Positions 25,101-33,899 of a DNA stretch of 64,000 nt are shown in pieces. The stretch spans positions 131,816 through 195,815 of the forward strand of contig NZ_LMDV01000013.1 in assembly GCF_001425175.1 (NCBI RefSeq), written 5' to 3'. Under the pieces are notes generated by a model. The model did not search any database. It worked only from the letters and a program-made list of their open reading frames with translations, and was not told the DNA's origin. Origin of the DNA: Nocardioides sp. Root1257. GTDB taxonomy: Bacteria > Actinomycetota > Actinomycetes > Propionibacteriales > Nocardioidaceae. The number at the start of each line of letters is the position of its first letter. Within the stretch, counting starts at the first letter, position 1. The position numbers and the translations under genes were made by a program.

Positions 25101-25598
25101 GTAGCCGTAGACGTTCCACGCCGGCACGGTGGCGCCGCCAGACGTGTTGGCCGTGAGGCTCAGCGCGTTGCCGGTCGGCAGGCTCATCAGGGTCGGCGAG
25201 ACGGCCTGGACGCTGATGTTCCAGTTCATCGTCATCTGGCCGCCGGTCGAGAGGTTGAAGCCGACCTGGATGGTGTACGTCGGGGACGTGGTGACGACGC
25301 GGTTCGTGATGTTGCAGTTGCCCGTCGTGAAGTTGCCGCCGAAGGTGTTCGTGTAGTTGGGGGAATCGGGGAAGTTGGCGAAGCAGCCGGTGATGCGGGC
25401 GCCGAGGAACGTGTTCGCCGTCCCGGTCCAGGCGAACGAGACCGGCTGGCCCAGGGCGGCGGTCGCGGGCGGCGCCGTGGTCCATGCCATCGTCTGGATC
25501 GCCGACGCCGGCGCGACCGGCACCAGCGCCAGGATGCCGGCGACCAGCACCCCGACCAGACCTGTCCGCGTCAGCGCGCGGGCGCGCAGCTTCGTCAT
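22200..25598 (-). CDS. Large secreted protein with MBG/Ig-like repeats
   Basis: A 1,132-aa exported protein. The ATG at 25598 is used; GTG 25601 is next to it. The signal peptide spans residues ~1-34 (LVGVLVAGILALVPVAPASA). After a Cys-containing N-terminal domain come about six repeats of 75-95 residues of the MBG/Ig type, each with an ITYGT or TYGN core (ASQITYGTTLASVLNATG, PADITYGTALGAAQL, ADITDGTALGADQL) and a closing V.K or V.P junction. The last ~350 residues form a different beta-rich region with paired Cys and VDGH motifs, and end in a basic patch (LRIDDQVRTVRLRR). There is no sortase signal. It is probably a surface or matrix protein; ligand unknown. Confidence 0.85.
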   Translation of the reverse strand: MTKLRARALTRTGLVGVLVAGILALVPVAPASAIQTMAWTTAPPATAALGQPVSFAWTGTANTFLGARITGCFANFPDSPNYTNTFGGNFTTGNCNITNRVVTTSPTYTIQVGFNLSTGGQMTMNWNISVQAVSPTLMSLPTGNALSLTANTSGGATVPAWNVYGYDSTYGTYSATCTPAAGTIISAPGTTGSCSATNPGGQTTTQAITINVAKGTPTAIWNPAGQYNAGTTWASVMNASVTPAGLAGTWTYSDGNANPINSNAAIPVGTTQVTATFNPTGTTGTNWKSATVTRNITGIQTTQSVSFSSPPSSKTYGNAPFAVTAVGTSGGGQVAINAQAGSPCTVASPSGTTTVSATVTLTGAGSCVLLANQAASGSYTAAPQGSWTVAVGKATPSVSYTSASQITYGTTLASVLNATGSVPGTITYTISGTPVSASTVLNAGTYLITATLTPTDSADYTTASANLSQTVTRADAGLSVNPVADTTYGTGVPQITASATSPATRQYSTSTASVCTVSSSGAVTLAGTGTCTVSVSVATAANFNASTKSVSFNVAKAVPSLAWSSPADITYGTALGAAQLEAVLNTSAFPYGTPAMGDIVYTYGSGLPAYGAVLGAGDHVLTATWTPFANFAGRYGPVTRTVSIHVAKAAPTLTWAAPADITDGTALGADQLGATADQPGTFTYILDDETGPATGRKPAIGDHVLHVRFVPDSSDFAVATAQVPLTVSPSPEAPDVLGPAVQHQVDEQRVETQADLSAGETRTISVGCPSGYVASDGSGRVDAVDQGTGTLADVRVLESRSTALDTWTVTMTNHATGRAQGKVFADCVQRETSTVDGHRHALVLDQASPVTRTLSGPTTVTVACADGRSPVAPGFELDGDAVVRRSAPDGSSWVFEVVPHGATTGTFSARCLAHRVATVDGHDHRLALTQVDQHVTVAAGQVAELQTTCGDLARGIVGGWSLDDGLVLTGADPRAKTRATRLFNPTGAPLSADLTLECLDTRTVGGADSTAAPVPPVAVAAPAAQQSVARLASSAVTVLARGRISAAVVCGDGGTRCTGTVSLVALRSQRVAGRVLRKGTVLATATYAVAADSAGQVVLRTTRRGHQTLRAHGLRRAQLRIDDQVRTVRLRR

Positions 25599-25728
25599 CA
25601 CGACGGTTCCCCCCAGTTCGATGTCCTGGTGACGCTAGGGGTCGACCCGGGCGATCAGGGCGCCGGATCCGGCCATGGCAGCGATCGGCCACCGGAGGTC
25701 TGGTCCACCGCTCACCCGCAGAGGTGAG

Positions 25729-27186
25729 TCAGTCCGCCGAGAGCTCGAACTCCACGCGGCGCGTCGCCACGTCTGCTACCGACAGCCGCACGCGTACGTC
25801 GGTCCCGAGCGGCAGCGGCGACGTGGAGACGACGCGCGCCTCGACGTCGGGGTCGTGCACGACGACGATGCCGCGGTGCGGGTCCTTGTCGTCGACGTCG
25901 ACCACCACGCCGGCGTACGTCGTGCCCACGTCGTCGGCGAGGACGCCGGCCTCGACGAGGTCGAGCACGGCGCGTTCGTAGGCGTGCGCGCGCGAGGCCG
26001 AGGCCTGCAGGGTCTTCGGCAGCCCCGGCAGCGCGGCGTGCACCCAGTCGGGAATCTCCGTGCCGGCGCAGAGCGCGAGGCACACCTCGCCGGCGTACCG
26101 GTCCCCCAGGCGACGCAGCGGCGCGGTGACGTGGGCGTACTCCTCCGCCAGGGCCGAGTGCAGCGGCTGCGCGGGCACCTCGCCGTCGAAGGCGACGTAC
26201 CCGCTGCCGCGCAGCAGGCGGGCGGAGGCGTTGACCATCGCGGCGTGCGCAGCGATCGACGGGTCGAGCGAGCGGATGAAGTCGGGGTAGAGCAGCTCGG
26301 CCGGCCACTCGATCCCCAGCGCGCGGGCCGTGCGGTGCAGGCGCTGCACGTCACGCGGGTCCGGCGGCGGCAGGGTGCGCAGCAGCCCGACCCGGGCGTA
26401 CATCATCAGGTCGGCGGCGGCGTAGCCGGTGAGCAGCGAGATCTGCGCGTTCCAGCGCTCGACCGGCAGCTGCTCGCGAAACTCCAGGTGCCAGCGGTCG
26501 CCCTGGACGTCGACGTCCTGCTCGGGCAGCGGCAGCGAGACACCGCCGCGCGCCGCCTCGCGGGCGATCCGGATCTCGCCGACCTCCTTGAGCAGCACCA
26601 TCGACTCGTCGGCGGTGCCGTCGTCGAGCGAGCGCTGCACCTCCTCGTAGGTCCGCTGGGCGGTCGAGCGCACCCGCGCCCGCTCCACCTGTACGTCGGT
26701 GCGCGTGCCCTCGGCGTCGAGCTTGATCGTCCACAGCAGCGCCGGACGCACCTCGCCGGGCAGCAGCGACGCGGCACCCTCGCTCAGCACCGGCGGGTGC
26801 AGCGGCACCTTGGTGTCCGCGCCGTACAACGTCTCGCCGCGCTGGTTCGCCTCCACGTCGACCGGGTCCCCGGCCGTCACGAAGGCCGCGACGTCGGCGA
26901 TGGCGTAGAGCACGACGAACCCGCCGTCGTCGGCGCGCGAGAGGTGCATCGCCTGGTCGAGGTCGCGGGCACCCTCCGGGTCGATCGTCACGAAGGCGAC
27001 GTCGGTGCGGTCCAGCTCCGGCAGGCGCGGCGCGGCCGCCGCGGCCTCGGCCGCAGCCTCGACCTCCGGTGGGAACGCCGGGGAGACATCCATCTCGCTC
27101 AGGATGGCCTCGATGCCTCCCCGCAGCGTGGCCGCGGCCACCCCGTCATCGACGGACCGGACCCGGACGACGCGACTGCTCGGCAT
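25729..27186 (-). CDS. RNB-domain ribonuclease (RNase II/R-like)
   Basis: A 485-aa protein dominated by an RNB domain. The catalytic block IDPEGARDLDQAMHLS holds the Asp residues that bind Mg2+, and the family's YAIADVAAFV and GVSLPLPEQDV strands are present, as is AEEYAHVTAPLRRLGDRY near the C-terminus. It lacks the cold-shock and S1 domains of full RNase R, which fits the compact actinobacterial subfamily. It should degrade RNA 3' to 5' in the cytoplasm. Its ATG lies only 17 bp from the divergent yaaA start, with TATGGT 6 nt upstream, so the mRNA is probably leaderless. Confidence 0.9.
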   Translation of the reverse strand: MPSSRVVRVRSVDDGVAAATLRGGIEAILSEMDVSPAFPPEVEAAAEAAAAAPRLPELDRTDVAFVTIDPEGARDLDQAMHLSRADDGGFVVLYAIADVAAFVTAGDPVDVEANQRGETLYGADTKVPLHPPVLSEGAASLLPGEVRPALLWTIKLDAEGTRTDVQVERARVRSTAQRTYEEVQRSLDDGTADESMVLLKEVGEIRIAREAARGGVSLPLPEQDVDVQGDRWHLEFREQLPVERWNAQISLLTGYAAADLMMYARVGLLRTLPPPDPRDVQRLHRTARALGIEWPAELLYPDFIRSLDPSIAAHAAMVNASARLLRGSGYVAFDGEVPAQPLHSALAEEYAHVTAPLRRLGDRYAGEVCLALCAGTEIPDWVHAALPGLPKTLQASASRAHAYERAVLDLVEAGVLADDVGTTYAGVVVDVDDKDPHRGIVVVHDPDVEARVVSTSPLPLGTDVRVRLSVADVATRRVEFELSAD

Positions 27187-27192
27187 ACCGGC

Positions 27193-27198
27193 ACCATA
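27193..27198 (-). promoter_or_regulatory. Putative -10 hexamer TATGGT of the RNB gene
   Basis: On the minus strand TATGGT ends 6 nt before ATG 27186. The whole divergent spacer to yaaA is 17 bp, so both promoters must overlap the opposite gene. Confidence 0.55.
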
Positions 27199-27203
27199 AC
27201 TGC

Positions 27204-27962
27204 GTGCTCATCCTGTTGCCGCCCAGCGAGGGCAAGTCCGCGCCACGTCGTGGCAAGCCGCTCGACCTCGCCGCCCTCGACTTCGCCGCTCTGACAGAGC
27301 CGCGCGAGCGGATCCTGGACGCCCTGGTCGGGCTGTGCGAGGGCGACCCCGACGTCGCCGCGAAGACCCTCGGCATCGGCAGCACCCAGCTCGACCTGGT
27401 CGCGCTCAACCGCTCGCTGCGGACCAGCGCGACCGCGCGGGCCGATCAGGTCTACTCCGGCGTCCTGTACGACGCGCTCGACGTCGCGACGCTCTCCACG
27501 GCCGCCCGCCGCCGGGCCACGGCACGGCTGGCGGTCACGTCGAGCCTCTTCGGACTGGTGCGCCCCAGCGACCGGATCCCGGCGTACCGCCTCTCCGGCG
27601 ACGCCTCCCTGCCCGGGCTCGGCCCGGTCGCCGGCGTGTGGCGCGAGCACCTCGGCGCGGTCGCGACCGCGGCCGTGGGACGCGGCCTGCTCGTCGACCT
27701 GCGTAGCGGCATGTACGGCGCGTTCTGGAAGCCCACGCCGGACGTCAAGGTCGCCACCGTGCGGGTGCTGCACGAGCACCAGGGCCAGCGGAAGGTCGTC
27801 AGCCACTTCAACAAGGCCACCAAGGGGCGGATCGTCCGGGCCCTGCTCGAGAGCGGCGCCGACCCACGGACGCCGGCGAAGCTCGCGGACGCGCTGCGCG
27901 ACCTCGGCTGGACGGTCGAAGTCGACGGCGGTCGCCTCGACGTGGTCGTCAGCGAGGTGTAG
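27204..27962 (+). CDS. yaaA: Peroxide stress protein YaaA (UPF0246)
   Basis: A 252-aa protein from GTG 27204. The diagnostic start VLILLPPSEGKSAP and the later block SHFNKATKGRIVRALL identify the YaaA/DUF328 family, in which E. coli YaaA lowers free iron and protects DNA during H2O2 stress. The middle motif SSLFGLVRPSDRIPAYRL and DLRSGMYGAFWKP are also conserved. It is transcribed away from the RNB nuclease with only 17 bp between starts, and its 3' end overlaps the convergent RNase HI gene by 14 bp. Confidence 0.92.
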   Translation: MLILLPPSEGKSAPRRGKPLDLAALDFAALTEPRERILDALVGLCEGDPDVAAKTLGIGSTQLDLVALNRSLRTSATARADQVYSGVLYDALDVATLSTAARRRATARLAVTSSLFGLVRPSDRIPAYRLSGDASLPGLGPVAGVWREHLGAVATAAVGRGLLVDLRSGMYGAFWKPTPDVKVATVRVLHEHQGQRKVVSHFNKATKGRIVRALLESGADPRTPAKLADALRDLGWTVEVDGGRLDVVVSEV

Positions 27963-29097
27963 CGAGCGGGTCGCGGCCTGGCGGCAGCGCGTTGTAGAGC
28001 CGCATCGACGGGCGGCCGTCGTACCAGTTCAGGACGGTGACGGACGCCGGCGTGAGCTCCATCCGGTAGACGGCATCGAGCGGCGCGTCCAGCGCGTGCG
28101 CGACGAGGGTCTTGATCGGCGTCACGTGGCTCACCACGACGACCGTGCGGCCGGCGTGCTCATCGAGCACGCGCGCGAGACCGGCGAGCACCCGCTCCTC
28201 GACGACACGGAACGACTCTCCCCCGCCCGGCGCCACGTCGAGCGAGCCGAGCCACGCCTGGAGGTCGTCGGGGAAGCGCTCGCCGACCTCGGCGAAGGTC
28301 ATCCCGTCCCAGGTGCCGAACTCCATCTCGGCGAAGCCGGGCTCCACCTCGACCTCGCGGCCCAGCGCGGCGGCGATGATCTCGGCCGACTCCAGCGTGC
28401 GGCGTACGGGTGAGGAGATGACGGCGTCGACGCGGTCGGCGAGCAGGCCCAGCCAGTCGGCGACCGCGCGGATCTGGTCCTTGCCGTCGTCGCTCAGGCC
28501 CGGGTTGGCGCTCGCGAGGCCGCCGGAGAAGCGCTTGTCGACGGTGTGCGGCGTGACGCCGTGGCGCACCAGGATGACGGTGGTCGGCACGCTCGGCGGC
28601 CCCCAGGCGCGCACCTTGGGTTCGGCCTTGGGCTCGGCCTTGGGCTCGACCTTCGGGGCCCCGGCCACGGTCACGCCGCTGCGCTTGCCGTCGAGGGCCT
28701 CGTTGGCGAGCCGGTCGGCGTGCGAGTTCTGCTCCCGCGGGACCCAGGTGTACGTCGTGCCGGGCGGCGCCAGCTCGGCGGCCTCGGCGGCCAGCGGCCT
28801 CATGTCGGGGTGCTTGATCTTCCAGCGCCCCGACATCTGCTCGACGACCAGCTTGGAGTCCATCCGCACCTCGACAGAGGCGTCGGGCGCGAGCTCGGCG
28901 GCCAGCCGCAGGCCGGCGATCAGGCCGGAGTACTCCGCGACGTTGTTGGTCGCCACCCCGATCGTGCTGCCGTCCTCCGCGAGGACGTCGCCGGTCTCGG
29001 CGTCGGTCAGCACCGCGCCGTACGACGCAGGGCCGGGGTTGCCGCGCGAGCCCCCGTCGGCCTGGATGAGGACCTTGCTCGGTCGAGCCTGCGTCAC
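27949..29097 (-). CDS. Bifunctional RNase HI / histidine phosphatase
   Basis: A 382-aa fusion starting at GTG 29097, which overlaps the upstream stop by 4 bp. Residues ~1-140 are RNase HI with the DEDD residues in QADGGSRGNPG, NNVAEYSGL, VRMDSKL and HADRLANEA; it should remove RNA from RNA-DNA hybrids. A short linker of Lys-Val/Ala-Glu-Pro repeats follows. Residues ~165-382 form a phosphoglycerate mutase-like histidine phosphatase (catalytic LVRHGVTPH, and SHVTPIKTLV), related to alpha-ribazole phosphatase CobC. This fusion is typical of Actinobacteria (Rv2228c-like). It sits in an operon with zinc-ribbon and Nif3 genes. Confidence 0.95.
   Translation of the reverse strand: MTQARPSKVLIQADGGSRGNPGPASYGAVLTDAETGDVLAEDGSTIGVATNNVAEYSGLIAGLRLAAELAPDASVEVRMDSKLVVEQMSGRWKIKHPDMRPLAAEAAELAPPGTTYTWVPREQNSHADRLANEALDGKRSGVTVAGAPKVEPKAEPKAEPKVRAWGPPSVPTTVILVRHGVTPHTVDKRFSGGLASANPGLSDDGKDQIRAVADWLGLLADRVDAVISSPVRRTLESAEIIAAALGREVEVEPGFAEMEFGTWDGMTFAEVGERFPDDLQAWLGSLDVAPGGGESFRVVEERVLAGLARVLDEHAGRTVVVVSHVTPIKTLVAHALDAPLDAVYRMELTPASVTVLNWYDGRPSMRLYNALPPGRDPLATPR
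28615..28650 (-). repeat. Three 12-bp tandem units encoding the Glu-Pro-Lys linker
   Basis: CTTGGGYTCGRC-type 12-mers repeat in tandem and encode the interdomain linker KAEPKAEPK of the RNase HI/phosphatase. Copy number could change by slippage without affecting the frame. Confidence 0.8.
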
Positions 29098-29837
29098 AGC
29101 CCCGACTCGGAGGTGCGCACCAGGATCCGATTGCACTCCTCGCAGCGGACCACCTCGTCCTCCGGGAGTGCCTTGATCCGGCTGAGCTCGACCGAGTCGA
29201 GCGTCAGCTGGCAGCCGGTGCACGTCCGCGCCCGCAGCGCGGCCGCGCCGACGCCGCCCTTCTGCTCGCGCAGCCGCTGGTAGAGCGCGACGAGGTCGTC
29301 CGGCAGGCCCTCGCCCGCCGGACCGCGCCGGGCAGCCAGGTCCTGGAGCTGCTCGTCGATCGCGGCGACCTTCTCGTCGCGGGCGACCGCCAGCGCGGTC
29401 AGCCGCTCGTCGGTCTCGGCGACCATCGTCTCGTACTGGACGAGCTCCTTCTGCGCCTCCTCGATCTTCTCCATCACCTCGAGCTCGTCGTCCTCGAGGC
29501 TGGAGATCCGGCGCTCCAGGGACTGGAGCTCGTGCTGCATCCGCTCGAGGTCCTTGGGGTTCGTGATCAGGCCCTGGTCCATCCGGTCGCGGTCGCGCGT
29601 GCGTCGCGTCTTGACCGCCTCGACGTCGAGGTCGACCTTCTTCTGCTCGGTGGTGAGGTCGTCGACGGTGATCCGGGCGTCGCGCGCCAGGTTGTCGACG
29701 TCCGTGCGCTTGGCCGTGAGCTCGGCGATCTCGGCGAGCTCGGGCAGCCTGGCCCGCTGGTGACGCAGCTGGTCGACGTGGGAGTCGAGCTCCTGCACGT
29801 CGAGGAGCTTGAGTTGGGCGGCGGGATCGGCTTTCAG
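29094..29837 (-). CDS. Zinc-ribbon coiled-coil protein (C4-type), CTG start
   Basis: A 247-aa protein: a long helical coiled-coil (residues ~10-185; many Glu/Arg heptads such as TEQKKVDLDVEAVKTRRTRDRD) followed by a C4 zinc ribbon (CTGCQLTL and CEECNRIL). This family sits beside Nif3 and RNase HI in most Actinobacteria, and relatives resemble CT398/FlxA-like scaffold proteins. The homologous N-terminus (LKADPAAQLKLLDVQELD) extends past the in-frame GTG at 29798. The only codon that fits the GAGGAG ribosome binding site is CTG at 29837, 10 bp after the Nif3 stop, so a rare CTG start is proposed. Confidence 0.82.
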   Translation of the reverse strand: MKADPAAQLKLLDVQELDSHVDQLRHQRARLPELAEIAELTAKRTDVDNLARDARITVDDLTTEQKKVDLDVEAVKTRRTRDRDRMDQGLITNPKDLERMQHELQSLERRISSLEDDELEVMEKIEEAQKELVQYETMVAETDERLTALAVARDEKVAAIDEQLQDLAARRGPAGEGLPDDLVALYQRLREQKGGVGAAALRARTCTGCQLTLDSVELSRIKALPEDEVVRCEECNRILVRTSESGL

Positions 29838-29847
29838 CGGGGTCTCC

Positions 29848-30966
29848 TCAGATGCGGTGCTGCCAGGGGTCCGTGCAGATGGTGCTCACGCGGGTCTCCA
29901 CCGTATCGTCCAGCGCCTCGCGCACCCGAGCCTCCACCACCGGGAGCCACGTCCACTCGGCCGCCCAGTGCGCCACGTCGAGCAGCGCGGGCCCGCCCCG
30001 CTCCAGGAACTCGCCCGCCGGGTGGTGCCGCAGGTCGCTCGTCACGTAGACGTCCGCGTCGGTGCGCGCGACGGTGTCGAGCAGGAAGTCGCCGGCTCCC
30101 CCGCACAGTGCCACCCGTCGTACGACGCGGTCCGGGTCGCCTCCGACGCGTACGCCGTGCGCCGTCGGCGGCAGCGCTCCGGCCACCGTGGCGGCGAACT
30201 CCCCCAGCGTCGTCGGCGGCACGGAGCCGATCCGCCCGGTCCCGGTGTCGGACGTGCCGGGGTCGGCCAGCTCGACCAGGTCGTAGGCCGGGGTCTCGTA
30301 GGGGTGGGCGGCCAGCATGGCGGCCACGACTGCCCGGCGGAGGCTGCGGGGCAGCACGACCTCGACCCGCTCCTCGGCGACGGCCTCCAGGCGGCCGACG
30401 TCGCCGATCGTCGGGTTGGCCCCGGCGAGCGGCCGGAAGCGGCCGGTCCCCGGGGTCGAGAACGACGCGGTGTCGTAGTCGCCGATCCGGCCCGCGCCGG
30501 CGTCGGCCAGGGCCGTGCGGAGCCGGTCGGCGTCGTCGACGGGCACGTAGACGGTCAGCTTGTCCATCGAGAGACCCGGCGCGGGGAGCAGCGGCGCGAC
30601 GTCGGTCAGGCCGAGCGCGGTCGCCATCGCCTCCGAGACGCCGCCGAGCGCCTGGTCTGCGTTGGTGTGGGCGGTCAGCAGCGCGCAGCCGGCACCCGCC
30701 AGGGTCGCGAGCGTCCGACCCTTCGGCGTGGTCGCCGCGAACCCGTGGACCGGCTTCAGGAAGAGCGGGTGGTGCACGACCAGCAGGTCCGCGCCCCACG
30801 CGGCCGCCTCCTGCGCCACCTCCAGGGTCGGGTCGACGGCGAACATCACCTTGCCGACCGGCTGCTCCGGGTCGCCGTGCACGAGGCCGACGGCGTCCCA
30901 GGAGTCGGCCGTCTCGGGTGGGTACCAGCCGTGGAGCAGGTCGACGACGTCCGACAGGTGAGGCAT
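29848..30966 (-). CDS. Nif3-like dinuclear metal centre protein
   Basis: A 372-aa Nif3 family protein. Metal ligands are visible in VVHHPLFLK and LLTAHTNADQA, and in the C-terminal GAGDFLL and DLRHHPAGEFLERGGPALLDVAHWAAE. A central insertion of about 100 residues (YVPVDDADRLRTALADAGAGRIGDYD) is the PII-like domain seen in longer bacterial forms. The protein forms a toroidal hexamer; its reaction is unknown, although it is sometimes named GTP cyclohydrolase I type 2. It begins the operon Nif3, zinc ribbon, RNase HI/phosphatase, and diverges from the MOSC gene 21 bp away. Confidence 0.92.
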   Translation of the reverse strand: MPHLSDVVDLLHGWYPPETADSWDAVGLVHGDPEQPVGKVMFAVDPTLEVAQEAAAWGADLLVVHHPLFLKPVHGFAATTPKGRTLATLAGAGCALLTAHTNADQALGGVSEAMATALGLTDVAPLLPAPGLSMDKLTVYVPVDDADRLRTALADAGAGRIGDYDTASFSTPGTGRFRPLAGANPTIGDVGRLEAVAEERVEVVLPRSLRRAVVAAMLAAHPYETPAYDLVELADPGTSDTGTGRIGSVPPTTLGEFAATVAGALPPTAHGVRVGGDPDRVVRRVALCGGAGDFLLDTVARTDADVYVTSDLRHHPAGEFLERGGPALLDVAHWAAEWTWLPVVEARVREALDDTVETRVSTICTDPWQHRI

Positions 30967-30987
30967 GGGCCGAGGCTATCGGGGAGG

Positions 30988-31428
30988 ATGCACGTCGTGG
31001 AGGGGACCGTCATCGCGCTGTACGTCGCGGCCGAGCACCACGCCGCGATGGAGCCGCGCGAGTCGATCCAGGTCGAGGCCGGCAGCGGGATCGTCGGCGA
31101 CCGCTACCACGGCAGTCGGCACCGACACGTGACCGTGCAGTCGGCGGCCGACCTCGACGCCGCGGCGGCCGACCTGGGCGCGCCGGTCACCCCGCCGATG
31201 ACGAGGCGCAACGTCACCGTCGACGTACCGGTCCCGACCGAGCCCGGCGCCCGGATCGTCGTCGGCGAGGTCCTGCTGGAGGCGGTCCGGATCGCGGCGC
31301 CGTGCCGGATCATGGAGACCTCCATCGGGCCGGGCGGACGGGTCGCGCTGCGCCGTCGTGGAGGTACGGCGTTCCGGGCACTCTCGTCGGGGACGATCCG
31401 GGTCGGGGACCCGGTGCGCCCTGGCTAG
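30988..31428 (+). CDS. MOSC domain protein
   Basis: A 146-aa protein consisting of a single MOSC domain. It starts at ATG 30988 (GGGGAGG just upstream). MOSC signatures are present: GSGIVGDRYHGSRHRHVTVQ, then MTRRNVTVD and the conserved Cys in AAPCRIMETS. Free-standing MOSC proteins bind sulphur or molybdenum cofactor at that Cys and are linked to molybdoenzymes or reduction of N-hydroxylated compounds. No molybdoenzyme gene is nearby, so the role remains open. Its stop codon overlaps the putative -10 hexamer of the next gene. Confidence 0.85.
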   Translation: MHVVEGTVIALYVAAEHHAAMEPRESIQVEAGSGIVGDRYHGSRHRHVTVQSAADLDAAAADLGAPVTPPMTRRNVTVDVPVPTEPGARIVVGEVLLEAVRIAAPCRIMETSIGPGGRVALRRRGGTAFRALSSGTIRVGDPVRPG

Positions 31429-31431
31429 GCT
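31426..31431 (+). promoter_or_regulatory. Putative -10 hexamer TAGGCT of the monooxygenase gene
   Basis: TAGGCT lies exactly 6 nt before ATG 31438 and includes the TAG stop of the MOSC gene. It predicts a leaderless transcript. Confidence 0.5.
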
Positions 31432-31437
31432 CGTGGC

Positions 31438-31743
31438 ATGTCCGTCGTGAAGATCAACGCCATCTCCGTGCCCGCCGACGCGCACGAGGAGCTCGAGAAG
31501 CGCTTCGCCCACCGCGCGCACACGGTCGACGGCTCGCCCGGTTTCCTCGGCTTCCAGCTGCTCCGTCCGGTCAAGGGCGAGGACCGCTACTTCGTCGTCA
31601 CGCACTGGGAGGACGAGGAGTCCTTCGCCGCCTGGCGCGACGGCGGCGCGGCCGCGGCCCACGCCGGGCAGCGCGCCAACCCCGTCGCGACCGGCGCCGA
31701 GCTGCTCGAGTTCGAGGTCGTGCTCGACGTCAAGGGTTCCTGA
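31438..31743 (+). CDS. Antibiotic biosynthesis monooxygenase (ABM) domain protein
   Basis: A 101-aa protein with a single ABM/IsdG-type ferredoxin-like domain. Key patterns are VVKINAISVPADAHEELEKRFA, VDGSPGFLGFQLLRPV and YFVVTHWEDEESFAAWRDGG. Members oxygenate aromatic polyketides, or degrade haem (IsdG, MhuD). The VDGSPGF and HWEDEESF-AW blocks match the haem-degrading subgroup well, but the haem-binding His/Asn set cannot be verified by eye. It lies 9 bp after the MOSC stop and is closed by a strong hairpin. Confidence 0.85.
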   Translation: MSVVKINAISVPADAHEELEKRFAHRAHTVDGSPGFLGFQLLRPVKGEDRYFVVTHWEDEESFAAWRDGGAAAAHAGQRANPVATGAELLEFEVVLDVKGS

Positions 31744-31749
31744 CGTGGC

Positions 31750-31820
31750 TTGGGGTAGTCCCTGACGATTTGGTCTCTGGGAGCGATCCCAAGGGGCCGA
31801 AACGTCAGGGACTACCCCAA
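31750..31820. terminator. Bidirectional hairpin, 18-bp arms
   Basis: 31750-31767 and 31803-31820 are perfect reverse complements (core GGGTAGTCCCTGACG). A second small hairpin (TGGGA-GCGA-TCCCA, 31778-31791) is nested in the loop. It lies between convergent genes (ABM plus, acyl-CoA ligase minus), so it can serve as a terminator for both. Confidence 0.75.
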
Positions 31821-31825
31821 CAGGC

Positions 31826-33394
<1,569 letters not shown>

Positions 33395-33424
33395 GTCGCC
33401 ACTGTAGCCAGCCGCCGCGGGGAT

Positions 33425-33451
33425 GAGAGTCCTCTCATGGCGCTCTCATGG
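33425..33451 (+). promoter_or_regulatory. Direct-repeat operator, GAGAG plus two CTCATGG boxes
   Basis: GAGAG-N4-CTCATGG-N4-CTCATGG; the two CTCATGG boxes are 11 bp apart, as for tandem OmpR-family response-regulator binding. It ends 31 bp before ATG 33483. A matching module precedes the second Asp/His-rich gene (38071-38097). It could also affect the divergent acyl-CoA ligase. Confidence 0.6.
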
Positions 33452-33482
33452 ATGCCCCACGATCGGGGAGGATGGTCCTCAC

Positions 33483-33899
33483 ATGAAGACGGTCTGGAAG
33501 GTCCTGCTCGGGCTCGCCCTCGTCGTCCCGATGGGGGCGTACGTCGCGGGCTCGCTCGCCGCGTCCGCCTCGGACGACCCGACGCCCCGGCAGACGATCC
33601 AGATCAACGAGACCGAGCACAGCCGCTCGGCCTCGCCGTCCCCCACCCCGACCCGCACGCCGCCGCCGACCTCGGAGCCGAGCGACACGGGTGAGGTCGA
33701 GGTCATCACGCCGCACTACGACGACTTCGACGACCACGACGACCGCGGCGACGACGACGGCGACGGCGACGACCACAGCGGCCACGGTGGCGGCGGTGAC
33801 GACGGCGGGGGCCACGGTGGCGACGACGGTGGCGGTGACGACCACAGCGGTCACGGCAGCGGCGACGACGGCGGGCACGGTGGCAGTGGCGAGGACTAG
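33483..33899 (+). CDS. Exported Asp/His/Gly-rich low-complexity protein
   Basis: A 138-aa protein from ATG 33483. Residues 1-27 form a signal or membrane anchor (VWKVLLGLALVVPMGAYVAG). A Pro/Thr/Ser linker follows (SPSPTPTRTPPPTSEPS). The last ~65 residues are almost only Asp, Gly and His (DDHSGHGGGGDDGG). Such tails can bind Ca2+ or transition metals, but composition alone does not prove it. It is the first gene of an operon with the kinase and regulator: the kinase start lies inside its 3' end. A second protein of the same design is encoded at 37444-38010, and both share an operator-like sequence. Confidence 0.75.
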   Translation: MKTVWKVLLGLALVVPMGAYVAGSLAASASDDPTPRQTIQINETEHSRSASPSPTPTRTPPPTSEPSDTGEVEVITPHYDDFDDHDDRGDDDGDGDDHSGHGGGGDDGGGHGGDDGGGDDHSGHGSGDDGGHGGSGED

